Assembly (NCBI GenBank): GCA_028681335.1
Contig: JAQUIT010000019.1
Location: forward strand, 1 to 64,000
Length of the DNA: 64,000 nt
Source of the DNA: Desulfuromonadaceae bacterium
Lineage (GTDB): Bacteria; Desulfobacterota; Desulfuromonadia; Geobacterales; Pseudopelobacteraceae
Direction of reading: 5' to 3'
Of the stretch, positions 1-6,254 are shown in pieces; position 1 is the stretch's first letter, and each line of letters starts with the position of its first letter. Under the pieces are notes generated by a model. The model did not search any database. It was not told the origin of the DNA and worked only from the letters and a program-made list of their open reading frames with translations. Both the position numbers and the translations under genes were made by a program.

Positions 1-268
1 TATCCGGCGCGATCTCGGCACCTTCACGCCGCCCGTTCGCGCGGCGTTTTTTTCGTCCGAGTTCTCCCAACAACAGCAACGCCAAATGCCAACATGCAAG
101 GTCGCCGTCCCCGCGATCCTGCTCCCATTTCTTGACCGCATCCGGCGAACGGTAGACGAGCGCGGCTAGGTCGTTCTGTGTAAGGCCGTGGCGCTCGCGC
201 AAGCGCCGCCAGTCGTCGCCGGTCGGGCGCGCTAGGACAGGGCGACGGGTCGGGTGAGGATCAGTCAT
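1..268 (-). CDS. Plasmid HTH (XRE-like) protein, cut by window edge
   Basis: The reading frame opens at an ATG at 268 and is still open at base 1, so the C-terminus lies outside the window. The translation begins MTDPHPTRRPV and contains DDWRRLRERHGLTQNDLAAL followed by SPDAVKKWEQ, which reads as a cro/XRE-type helix-turn-helix. Its start lies 20 bases beyond the stop of the 86-aa gene upstream on the same strand, suggesting a short operon. GC content is high, as in the plasmid genes beside it. A plasmid regulator role is inferred from fold and context only. Confidence 0.6.
   Translation of the reverse strand, partial: MTDPHPTRRPVLARPTGDDWRRLRERHGLTQNDLAALVYRSPDAVKKWEQDRGDGDLACWHLALLLLGELGRKKRRANGRREGAEIAPD
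26..53 (+). terminator. Rho-independent terminator
   Basis: A 7-bp perfect stem (ACGCCGC/GCGGCGT) around an 8-base loop is followed by seven T residues on the plus strand. It would end a plus-strand gene lying left of the window. It overlaps the partial minus-strand HTH frame, so that gene probably ends soon after the edge. Confidence 0.6.
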
Positions 269-287
269 CAATGCGCCTCGGCATCGG

Positions 288-548
288 TCATTCGCGGTCC
301 TCGCCCTCCTGCCGATACAGGTCCGCAACTGACTGCGTGACGGTCACGATCCGGGGCGGATATAGCGCCATCATCTTGCGGGCGGACTCGGTCATCACGT
401 CCTCGGGTGACGCTGGCTTTCGCGGCTCTGCCGATCCCGTCACCAGCACGTGCGACGGGCCGTGGTCTGATACGCCGATGGCATAGCGGCCTTTCAAGCT
501 CGGGTCGCGGCGGACAAGCTGCCGGAGGAAATCGGTTTGGTTCTTCAT
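288..548 (-). CDS. Hypothetical plasmid protein, 86 aa
   Basis: This 86-aa protein starts MKNQTDFLRQL and has a GAGG Shine-Dalgarno sequence about 8 bases before the ATG at 548. No known domain was recognised. It is polar, with no membrane segment, and carries a central GVSDHGPSHVLVTGS stretch. It sits between the antitoxin gene and the HTH gene on the same strand, in the high-GC plasmid-like segment. Function unknown. Confidence 0.55.
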   Translation of the reverse strand: MKNQTDFLRQLVRRDPSLKGRYAIGVSDHGPSHVLVTGSAEPRKPASPEDVMTESARKMMALYPPRIVTVTQSVADLYRQEGEDRE

Positions 549-596
549 GTCTCGGTCCTCGTTCGGTGGGAGCCGTTGAAAGGGAGGGCAGGGGGG

Positions 597-920
597 TTAA
601 ACCCCTGCCCCTGCTACTGGTGCGGGTCCGCCCGCGTGCGCCGGTTTGAAAGCGAGCCGCAGGCCAAGCGCCTGGGCGACTTTCAGCACCGTTGCGAGGC
701 TCGGGTTGCCATCGCCGGAAAGGGCCTTGTCCAGCCCTTGGCGGCTCATTCCTACGTCGCGGGCAAGCTGGCTAAGGTTGCGGGCACGGGCCACGTCGCC
801 GAGCGCCGCCGCGATCAGCGCCGGGTCGCCGTCCTCCATCACGGCATCGAGATAGGCCGCAATGTCGTCCTCGGTCTTGAGATAGTCCGCCGTATCGTAG
901 CGGCTGAATTTGACTTCCAT
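597..920 (-). CDS. HigA-like antitoxin of a toxin-antitoxin pair
   Basis: The product is a 107-aa HTH protein of the kind annotated as addiction-module antidote. The N-terminal stretch YDTADYLKTEDDIAAYLDAV followed by DPALIAAALGDVARA is typical, and LARDVGMSRQGLDKALSG is the helix-turn-helix. The ATG at 920 is preceded by GGAGTG on the minus strand. It begins 5 bases after the toxin stop, giving toxin-first order as in higBA. Family knowledge: such proteins neutralise the toxin and repress their own operon. Here it would stabilise the plasmid. Confidence 0.85.
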   Translation of the reverse strand: MEVKFSRYDTADYLKTEDDIAAYLDAVMEDGDPALIAAALGDVARARNLSQLARDVGMSRQGLDKALSGDGNPSLATVLKVAQALGLRLAFKPAHAGGPAPVAGAGV

Positions 921-925
921 CGTCG

Positions 926-1222
926 TCACTCCTTCCACTGCGCTGCAATGGTCTTGGCTAGGGCAATATCCCGGTCCTGACTGCTCTTGTCGCCACCACA
1001 AAGCAGCACCACCACTAAGGGGCCGCGCCGCATGAAATAGACGCGATAGCCGGGGCCGTGGTCGATCCTCATTTCCGACAAGCCTTCGCCTACCGGCTTC
1101 ACGTCGCCGGGGTTGCCAAGGCTCAAGCGGCGAATGCGCGCCTCGATCCTCGCGCGGGCCTGCCGGTCTCTAAGGCCGACAAGCCAGCGGTCGAAAAGGT
1201 CGGTTTTGATAAGCTCGATCAT
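926..1222 (-). CDS. HigB/RelE-type toxin (addiction module killer protein)
   Basis: The product is a 98-aa basic protein of the phage Gp49/HigB-like RelE superfamily. It begins MIELIKTDLFDRWLVGLRD and contains RARIEARIRRLSLGNPGD, GEGLSEMRIDHGPGYRVYF and LLCGGDKSSQDRDI, which are characteristic of this group. Family members are ribosome-dependent mRNA interferases. It is the first gene of a two-gene operon with the antitoxin 5 bases downstream. It belongs to the high-GC plasmid segment, beside iterons, where such pairs serve as stability modules. Confidence 0.88.
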   Translation of the reverse strand: MIELIKTDLFDRWLVGLRDRQARARIEARIRRLSLGNPGDVKPVGEGLSEMRIDHGPGYRVYFMRRGPLVVVLLCGGDKSSQDRDIALAKTIAAQWKE

Positions 1223-1790
1223 GTGCCAATTATAGTTGCTATTCGGGCAGGTGTCAACCGAAGTTGATAGGAAAAAGTAGCACCAAAAGGGGAGCGGGCG
1301 GCGAGGCTGGGCGCATGAAAACTTGCCTTTAGTTTCCTAAAGTTGCCCTCATTATATCATAGTTGCGCTAAATTGCCATAAGTTGCCTAATCGCTGACGG
1401 CTCCAAACCTTCCTTTTGGTGTCTGAATCGTCTTTCGGACCGCCGCTGTCCACAGCGGTGGGCCGCCAATATCTTGTATAGATTATATTAATTGAAAAAG
1501 AAGTGTCTTGGGGGAGCGGCGAGCGCGCCGAATTGGCTTTCCAAAACAGTGACTTACGGCGCTTTCTGGCGCTCATGGCGTTAGCGATTACACGCGCCAA
1601 GCGTTAGCGATTACACGTGGATAAGTCGGCGGTTTCGGTCCAAACCCCCGGAAAATGGGGCTTTCCGGGCCGTTAGCGATTACACGTGGATAACTCCGCA
1701 GGTTCACAGGCTTTCAGGCTGCGGAAGTGGCAATTCTTGTGAAGGAGTTGATACGAGCCAGGCTCCCACAAGCATCTATCGCAGTGACAC
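1223..1790. other. Gene-free segment holding a plasmid replication origin
   Basis: No convincing gene lies here. It contains A/T-rich DNA with short AGTTGCC-like repeats (AAGTTGCC 1340-1347, TAGTTGCG 1360-1367, AATTGCC 1371-1377, AAGTTGCC 1380-1387, roughly 10-bp phased), a 16-bp inverted repeat at 1443-1458 (CCGCTGTCCACAGCGG), and three long iterons at 1579-1686. The features together read as an iteron-type oriV. After about 1700 the sequence changes character, and the remaining bases up to the yedK stop show nothing recognisable. Confidence 0.65.
1579..1691 (+). repeat. Three iterons with DnaA-box-like ends
   Basis: CGTTAGCGATTACACG occurs exactly three times, at 1579-1594, 1602-1617 and 1671-1686. 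The second and third copies continue into TGGATAA, so the end reads CGTGGATAA. Its complement TTATCCACG differs by one base from the consensus DnaA box TTATCCACA. Identical direct repeats beside a repA gene are the hallmark of iteron plasmids. RepA binding is inferred. Confidence 0.75.
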
Positions 1791-2402
1791 CTAAGCACTC
1801 AACATCTCAGAGGAGTATGGTCTGCAAAACTCCTGCAGCACAGCAACATCAGTTAGTTTTGAATTGAGCCAGGTCTCATCATCCTCATGGTTGAGAATCA
1901 CCGGCATCCTCTCATGGATCGGTGCCATCAGCTCATTGGCGCTGGTTGTCAGGATGGAACAGGATTCGATTACTTGACCATCGCTACCCTGCCAATGCTC
2001 CCATAAACCGGCTATCGACACCGGACTTCCGTCAGCCATCCGGAAATACCACGGCTGCTTTCGTTTCCCATCCTGCCTCTGCCACTCATAAAAACCTCCC
2101 GTGGGAATGATGCAGCGCCGACGCTTGAAAGCTGACCGGAATGACGGTTTTTCTGCAGCAGTCTCCGATCGGGCATTGATCAGGCTGTTGCCGATCGCGA
2201 TATCTTTCGCCCAGGATGGGATGAGTCCCCACCGGACGATGGCGAGTTCCCGGTTTCCCTCCGCGTCCTCCCTGACAATGGGTATGGTCTGGGATGGGGT
2301 AACATTGTATCTGGGATTTAGTTCGCGCTCGATCTTCCTGACGATACCGTAGATCTCAGTGATCATTTCCGGTGACAGATCAATAACCAGACGGCCGCAC
2401 AT
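1791..2402 (-). CDS. yedK: SOS response-associated peptidase / abasic-site protein, YedK-HMCES family
   Basis: The product is 203 aa. Family members form a thiazolidine crosslink with abasic sites in single-stranded DNA through Cys2, protecting the lesion. Visible hallmarks are the N-terminal MCGR (Cys2 after Met removal), NARSET (conserved Asn), GFYEW (Glu) and HERMPVIL (His). The length is normal. It starts 3 bases after the stop of the dinB remnant on the same strand, so the two were an operon of DNA-damage genes, a common pairing. Both flanks of this pair are joined to plasmid-like DNA. Confidence 0.93.
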   Translation of the reverse strand: MCGRLVIDLSPEMITEIYGIVRKIERELNPRYNVTPSQTIPIVREDAEGNRELAIVRWGLIPSWAKDIAIGNSLINARSETAAEKPSFRSAFKRRRCIIPTGGFYEWQRQDGKRKQPWYFRMADGSPVSIAGLWEHWQGSDGQVIESCSILTTSANELMAPIHERMPVILNHEDDETWLNSKLTDVAVLQEFCRPYSSEMLSA

Positions 2403-2405
2403 GAC

Positions 2406-2730
2406 TTACCTCACTTGCACATTCCTGATTCCCTCCGGTTTCCAAGCCGGTGAAATCACATGTGAACCCTTCTCCTCATTGTTGCCTAAAAGACTGCCAT
2501 ACGTCACGGTAAAATCACCAAACTTGTCATTAACCGTGTCCATGGCGCTGATCATAAATGCCTTGCGACGTTCCTCCTCGAACAGCGGCAGTTGCTCACG
2601 CTGGTAGCAGAGATTGGTTATCCTGACTCCCAACAGGCGTATCGGCTGTTCCAGTTCGATAGTATCCAGGATCTGAATTGCACCTTGATAAATATCATCA
2701 CTCTGATTGACGTGACGGGTATCCGCCCGG
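2406..2730 (-). pseudogene. 3' fragment of a Y-family DNA polymerase (DinB/Pol IV-like)
   Basis: Only about 108 C-terminal codons remain. NQSDDIYQGAIQILDTIE, PIRLLGVRITNL and QLPLFEEERRK match the little-finger (IMS_C) end of Pol IV-type enzymes. The catalytic palm and fingers domains are absent. Similarity stops near 2725-2735, exactly where an opposite-strand repA frame begins, so the gene has been cut by a recombination junction. The ATG-to-stop frame 2406-2807 runs into repA DNA and is not the native protein. The stop is 3 bases from the yedK start. Confidence 0.8.
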
Positions 2731-2811
2731 CATAGGAAGCTCATAGAGGACTTTTGGGAGATCGAGAAAGAGACGGCGCGCAAGGCTGGCGCGCTTGGCG
2801 TTATCACGCGC

Positions 2812-3615
2812 GTGATGGCGCAAGCTACCCTCCCCCATGTTGACCCGAAGCTGCCACCGGGAATGCTCTACAGCCGCAGCACAGGCTTGCTCACGCTCAA
2901 CATCGCCCCGACGACGAGCAAATACGGCGTGCCGTTCGGGACCATTCCCCGAATCGTTCTCGCGTGGATTTGCACCGAGGCAGTCAAGACCAACAGCCGC
3001 ACCCTCTTGCTTGGACACTCGCAACGCGAGTTCCTAGAGAAGATCCAGCTACATAGCAACGGACGCGACATTGCGCGGATGCGCGAACAGTGCATGCGCC
3101 TGTTTCGCGCCGTGGTGTCGGTCGAGTACGAGACGGACGAAGGCGAGGGAAGCCGACGCCTCCCCATCACCAACAGCGACACGATTTTTTGGCACCGTAA
3201 CGCCAATGTGCAATCGCTTTGGCAGAGCGAGCTAGAGCTTACCGAGCAGTTCTTTAACGAGGTGAAGGCGCACCCCGTGCCGGTCGATTTGCGCGTCTAT
3301 CACGCCCTTAGCAAATCGCCGATGGCGATGGATATTTACACGTGGCTGACCTACCGCATGTTCGTCCTGCGCGCGAGCGGCAAGAGGGCCGCCCGCGTGC
3401 CGTGGGTCGGCCTCATGAAGCAGCTAGGGGCCAACTACGCCGACACCCCGGAAGGGCTGCGCGCCTTCCGCTTCCAGTTCCGCAAGCGGCTGCGCGAGGT
3501 GTTGCTGTTCTATCCCGAGGCGCACGGCCACGTGAAGGACGAGGGCACGCACCTGATGCTCACCCCCTGCCAATTGCACCTGCCCGGCCCGGACGCGATG
3601 CCGCGCCTTCTCTGA
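2812..3615 (+). CDS. repA: Plasmid replication initiator RepA, 5'-truncated
   Basis: The family is plasmid-encoded RepA (RepA_C type), initiators that bind iterons. Hallmarks are YGVPFGTIPRIVLAWICTEA, followed by a segment resembling the family's LGDSLxxF motif (TLLLGHSQREF) and a C-terminal FRFQFRKRLREVLLFYP. The same frame stays open upstream to about 2722 and encodes LIEDFWEIEKETARKAGALG, which also looks like native RepA sequence. The natural start has therefore been lost at the dinB junction. Start codons now available are GTG 2812 and ATG 2815. Whether the shortened protein works is unknown. Iterons lie about 1.1 kb upstream, beyond yedK. Confidence 0.82.
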   Translation: MMAQATLPHVDPKLPPGMLYSRSTGLLTLNIAPTTSKYGVPFGTIPRIVLAWICTEAVKTNSRTLLLGHSQREFLEKIQLHSNGRDIARMREQCMRLFRAVVSVEYETDEGEGSRRLPITNSDTIFWHRNANVQSLWQSELELTEQFFNEVKAHPVPVDLRVYHALSKSPMAMDIYTWLTYRMFVLRASGKRAARVPWVGLMKQLGANYADTPEGLRAFRFQFRKRLREVLLFYPEAHGHVKDEGTHLMLTPCQLHLPGPDAMPRLL

Positions 3616-3804
3616 TCCTCCCCGGCCCCGATCCGGCGCACCGGCCTAAGCCATAGGAGCGCCGTGGAGCGCGCAAGGCGCGCACCCCCTAGTTACCCCC
3701 TGCACCAAACGAGAAAAGCGCCCAGCGGCCCGCCACGGGCCACGGCGGGGCCTTCCTATCGCCGTCCCTCCCCCCAGCCTGCCGCCCGTGCTTTTTGGCA
3801 TGGT
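3616..3804. other. High-GC plasmid remnant downstream of repA, no gene seen
   Basis: This very GC-rich stretch directly follows repA and ends at a base-composition break near 3805. No coding frame with recognisable similarity was found. It probably belongs to the plasmid backbone. Confidence 0.5.
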
Positions 3805-3824
3805 TTTGGATTGCACAATCCAAA
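3805..3824. repeat. 20-bp palindrome at the right plasmid/island boundary
   Basis: TTTGGATTG and CAATCCAAA form a perfect inverted repeat around a central CA. It sits where the high-GC plasmid-like DNA gives way to lower-GC DNA. It could be an operator, a recombination site or chance, and no adjacent recombinase gene is visible. Confidence 0.45.
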
Positions 3825-3903
3825 GACCAGAGAGGGCAGCAGATCGAGCGCCGGGACTGTGGAAAACCATCGCACCCACCAGCAACATCATCAGAACTTT
3901 CAT
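3806..3903 (-). pseudogene. Truncated gene for a small secreted protein
   Basis: A strong ribosome binding site (GGAGG, 6 bases before the ATG at 3903) precedes MKVLMMLLVGAMVFHS and a short polar stretch ending near SGLWIVQSK. This is a signal-peptide-like N-terminus followed by a break in base composition. Beyond about 3806 the frame runs on into high-GC plasmid DNA and becomes Gly/Arg-rich, so the natural C-terminus is missing. The original product cannot be identified. Confidence 0.5.
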
Positions 3904-4090
3904 GGTTTGCCTCCTTGACGGATATAGAAGAATATCTGCGTCGGTGTGACAAGTATCCATTAGGCGCATGACAGGTGATGTCGTTTTTTATAAATAATTT
4001 CGCTTGGATTATTTTTTGTGGCAGGGGGACGTCCCTTAATCCATTAACCACTCCTCTGTTTGAGGTACTCACAACAACTGCACCGCACAA

Positions 4091-5038
4091 TTATCTCTCT
4101 CGGACCGAGAACCGATCTAGGGCATCGATTCTGGTAATCTCAACGCTATCCGTAACTCCTCTGGGATAAACCTCATTGGCAAGCCAGGCGAGTTCTTCCC
4201 TTTCCAAATCTCCCGAAATACTGGTCCACCATGCCTTGCAACCGCCTTGCGCCCCATCATTCCAGCGGTATCCTCTCTGTTTCAGTGCGTCCTTCTTATC
4301 AAAGGGGGCACCCACCGCGCAAATCTTCGCGGTAACCTCATCGGATCGGTCCAATAGAGCCTTGAATACTGGAGTACCACTAACGGGGAGGTTCTCCAGA
4401 AGGATGCCGAGCAGTCCTTCGGCATCGTCCAAGGCACGATGGGCATTGATAAACCAGCCGAATTTGAACAACAGATACTCTAGCACCCGGGTGGAAATCC
4501 GTTCCGCCTGCCAGTCGACCTGAGTCATTGAACAACCCCAGGGAACTTTTGAGAAGATAGGAAATCGCGCCTCGACGAACTTTCGGTCAAACGCGGCATT
4601 GTGGGCAATTACCAGACTTGCCTGTTCGGCGAGTCGGCATACTTGGGCGTCATCGAAGGACTGGCCAGATACCATCTCATCGGTGATGCCGGTGATTGCA
4701 GTTGTTTCCGCTGATAGAGGAATTCCAGGATCTTCAAATCCGGCATACCGATCAACGACCTTTATTATTCCAGCAGTCAGCGAGTCATACTGAAAAACCA
4801 CGATCCCCAGTTCAATAATCTTGTCGCTGGCATAATTGAGTCCGGTTGTTTCCGTATCGATGCATATGCCGACCAGGGGAGTCGCTATGGCCTTACGGGT
4901 AAATCGATTGTCGTGGCCCAGGTTTAGTCTGCGCAGCACCTTGTATTCGCCCGTCGCGTGGAGTCCCGTTACTGCTATCTCCGCTTCGATCGGGTTCATC
5001 GGTATGTCTTTGGCTATCTTATCCAACTCATTCCCCAT
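4091..5038 (-). CDS. DnaQ-like 3'-5' exonuclease (DEDD family)
   Basis: The product is 315 aa. An exonuclease domain of the DNA polymerase III epsilon type occupies roughly residues 55-220. It has CIDTETTGLNY (Exo I), AHNAAFDRKFVEARF (Exo II) and NAHRALDDAEGLL (Exo III, DEDDh His). The C-terminal 90 residues (GAPFDKKDALKQRGYRWND, then KAWWTSISG) form an extra domain seen in stand-alone DnaQ-like proteins, not in the epsilon subunit. It could proofread or trim DNA ends. It is the last intact gene of the minus-strand DNA-processing block. Confidence 0.85.
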   Translation of the reverse strand: MGNELDKIAKDIPMNPIEAEIAVTGLHATGEYKVLRRLNLGHDNRFTRKAIATPLVGICIDTETTGLNYASDKIIELGIVVFQYDSLTAGIIKVVDRYAGFEDPGIPLSAETTAITGITDEMVSGQSFDDAQVCRLAEQASLVIAHNAAFDRKFVEARFPIFSKVPWGCSMTQVDWQAERISTRVLEYLLFKFGWFINAHRALDDAEGLLGILLENLPVSGTPVFKALLDRSDEVTAKICAVGAPFDKKDALKQRGYRWNDGAQGGCKAWWTSISGDLEREELAWLANEVYPRGVTDSVEITRIDALDRFSVRER

Positions 5039-5041
5039 TCA

Positions 5042-5098
5042 TCAAAACTTCGCCAGAGCGAATACGGCATAGGCAATGACGGCTATAATGACCGTCAT
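5042..5098 (-). CDS. Possible 18-aa hydrophobic leader peptide
   Basis: The frame encodes MTVIIAVIAYAVFALAKF and ends 3 bases before the exonuclease ATG. A GAGG lies about 10 bases before its ATG. A single hydrophobic segment and tight spacing suggest a membrane micropeptide or a translational-coupling leader, but such short frames also arise by chance. Confidence 0.25.
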   Translation of the reverse strand: MTVIIAVIAYAVFALAKF

Positions 5099-5126
5099 CG
5101 GCTACATCCTCGACGACCGACATCCG

Positions 5127-5402
5127 CTATTTGTTGATTGCATCGCGCAGCACGGTACTTGGTTTGAACGACAATACACGTCGGGCCTCGATCGTGATCG
5201 TTTCGCCCGTCTGCGGGTTCCGACCCCGCCGATCGTTTTTCTGTTTCACCACGAAACTGCCAAAACCTGATATTTTCAGAGCCTCACCTGTTTCGAGCGT
5301 CGATTTCATGATGGAAAAGACCGCCTCCACCATTTCTGCCGACTCCTTCTGCATCATGCCCGTGCTGGCATGGATTCTTTCAACAATATCTGCCTTGGTC
5401 AT
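5127..5402 (-). CDS. IHF/HU-family DNA-binding protein
   Basis: The product is 91 aa, the standard length for this family. It opens MTKADIVERIHASTG, carries the ISGFGSFVVKQK turn and the GRNPQTGETITI arm that inserts into the minor groove, and ends VLSFKPSTVLRDAINK. These features fit the IHF alpha/HU fold that bends DNA in replication, recombination and transcription. AAAGGA precedes the start. Placement in an accessory DNA-metabolism cluster suggests an element-borne copy, not the housekeeping ihfA. Confidence 0.9.
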   Translation of the reverse strand: MTKADIVERIHASTGMMQKESAEMVEAVFSIMKSTLETGEALKISGFGSFVVKQKNDRRGRNPQTGETITIEARRVLSFKPSTVLRDAINK

Positions 5403-5447
5403 TTCATGTTCCTTTGAGGTTTGCTGAGTTCTGCATTACTAAAGGGG

Positions 5448-6014
5448 TCAGTTAGAATCTGCAGGCTTCTTCTTTGTTCTGGCAGGGTTAGCGACTGCAG
5501 TAGGGACTGGCGCCTTATCCTTGACCATGGGCACTTGAGCCTTTTGCTTTACCGCTGGTACCGGTGCTTTTGCTTTCTTCACCAGGGATACAGTCTTTTT
5601 GCCCAATCCACGTTTCTCTCGTGCTTTTGCCAATACATCCGCCAGGCCTCTTTCCTGTGCTGCCTGACGCCGGGACTCTGAATAACTCTTTGCAGCCAAA
5701 GGCACATTGGCCGGAATGTTAAATTGCTTGCGGTACTGGCCTGGCTTCAGGTCGTGGGCCACTGATAGATGACGCTTCAGGGTGGTAAACCCCTTGCCGC
5801 AGATCATGCAGATGACTTCATCCTTCTTAAATGCCTGTTTGATCGTCATTTGCTTTGGCTTTTCGGGTTCTTCCTGGGAGGGAACGCCACCTTCCAATGC
5901 CTTGAGGGTGCCGTAGACTTTTTGAATTTCCTGAAGCATCTCATCGCTACCCATCTGTGTGTTGGACACATGCGCCGCTACGATCTCTGCTGTCAGTTCT
6001 AGCAGTGTTGGCAT
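5448..6014 (-). CDS. MucR/Ros-family transcriptional regulator
   Basis: The product is about 188 aa from the ATG at 6014, which has GGGAGG upstream. MPTLLELTAEIVAAHVSN is the usual MucR N-terminus. The prokaryotic zinc finger follows (CMICGKGFTTLKRHLSVAHD), then LKPGQYRKQFNIPANVPL and YSESRRQAAQERGL. The last 60 residues are Lys/Pro/Ala-rich with KAPVP-like repeats, a tail longer than usual for the family. Ros/MucR proteins bind AT-rich DNA and often control surface or acquired genes. It lies between the IHF-like gene and xseB. Confidence 0.9.
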   Translation of the reverse strand: MPTLLELTAEIVAAHVSNTQMGSDEMLQEIQKVYGTLKALEGGVPSQEEPEKPKQMTIKQAFKKDEVICMICGKGFTTLKRHLSVAHDLKPGQYRKQFNIPANVPLAAKSYSESRRQAAQERGLADVLAKAREKRGLGKKTVSLVKKAKAPVPAVKQKAQVPMVKDKAPVPTAVANPARTKKKPADSN

Positions 6015-6047
6015 TCTGATCTCCTCCCAATGGTGTGATGGCACAAC

Positions 6048-6254
6048 TTAGTCGTTATCAAGTTCCTTAAAGGCATCAAGCACTTCAGTTTCGACCTGCT
6101 TCAGCTTTTTGTCGAGTTCCTTGATCAACCGAGCCCCTTCCTTTACGTCCTCAGCAAGTTTGTCGATGGGGGTCTCCGAGTTGTCGAGCCTGGTCAGGAT
6201 CTCGTCCAGCTTTTCAACTTTCTGCTCATAGGTAAGCTCTATTGTGTCACTCAT
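6048..6254 (-). CDS. xseB: Exodeoxyribonuclease VII small subunit
   Basis: The product is 68 aa, normal for XseB. It begins MSDTIELTYEQKVEKLDEIL and forms the two-helix coiled hairpin (IDKLAEDVKEGARLIKE, then LKQVETEVLDAF) that assembles along XseA. The start overlaps the xseA stop by 8 bases, so synthesis of the two subunits is coupled. The complex degrades single-stranded DNA to oligonucleotides. Confidence 0.93.
   Translation of the reverse strand: MSDTIELTYEQKVEKLDEILTRLDNSETPIDKLAEDVKEGARLIKELDKKLKQVETEVLDAFKELDND

Noticed and set aside
537..980. Plus-strand frame of 147 codons over the antitoxin gene
   Set aside because: High-GC shadow of the antitoxin gene, with no ribosome binding site or domain.
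1443..1458. The 16-bp inverted repeat as a transcription terminator
   Set aside because: No T-run follows on either strand. It is more likely part of the origin region.
3342..3656. Plus-strand frame of 104 codons overlapping the repA end
   Set aside because: It is an Arg/Pro/Ala-rich out-of-frame shadow of repA in high-GC DNA.
3646..3969. A full 107-aa minus-strand gene
   Set aside because: Its N-terminal half is a signal-peptide-like start in lower-GC DNA and its C-terminal half is Gly/Arg-rich high-GC plasmid DNA. It is a chimera across a junction, so only a truncated remnant is reported.
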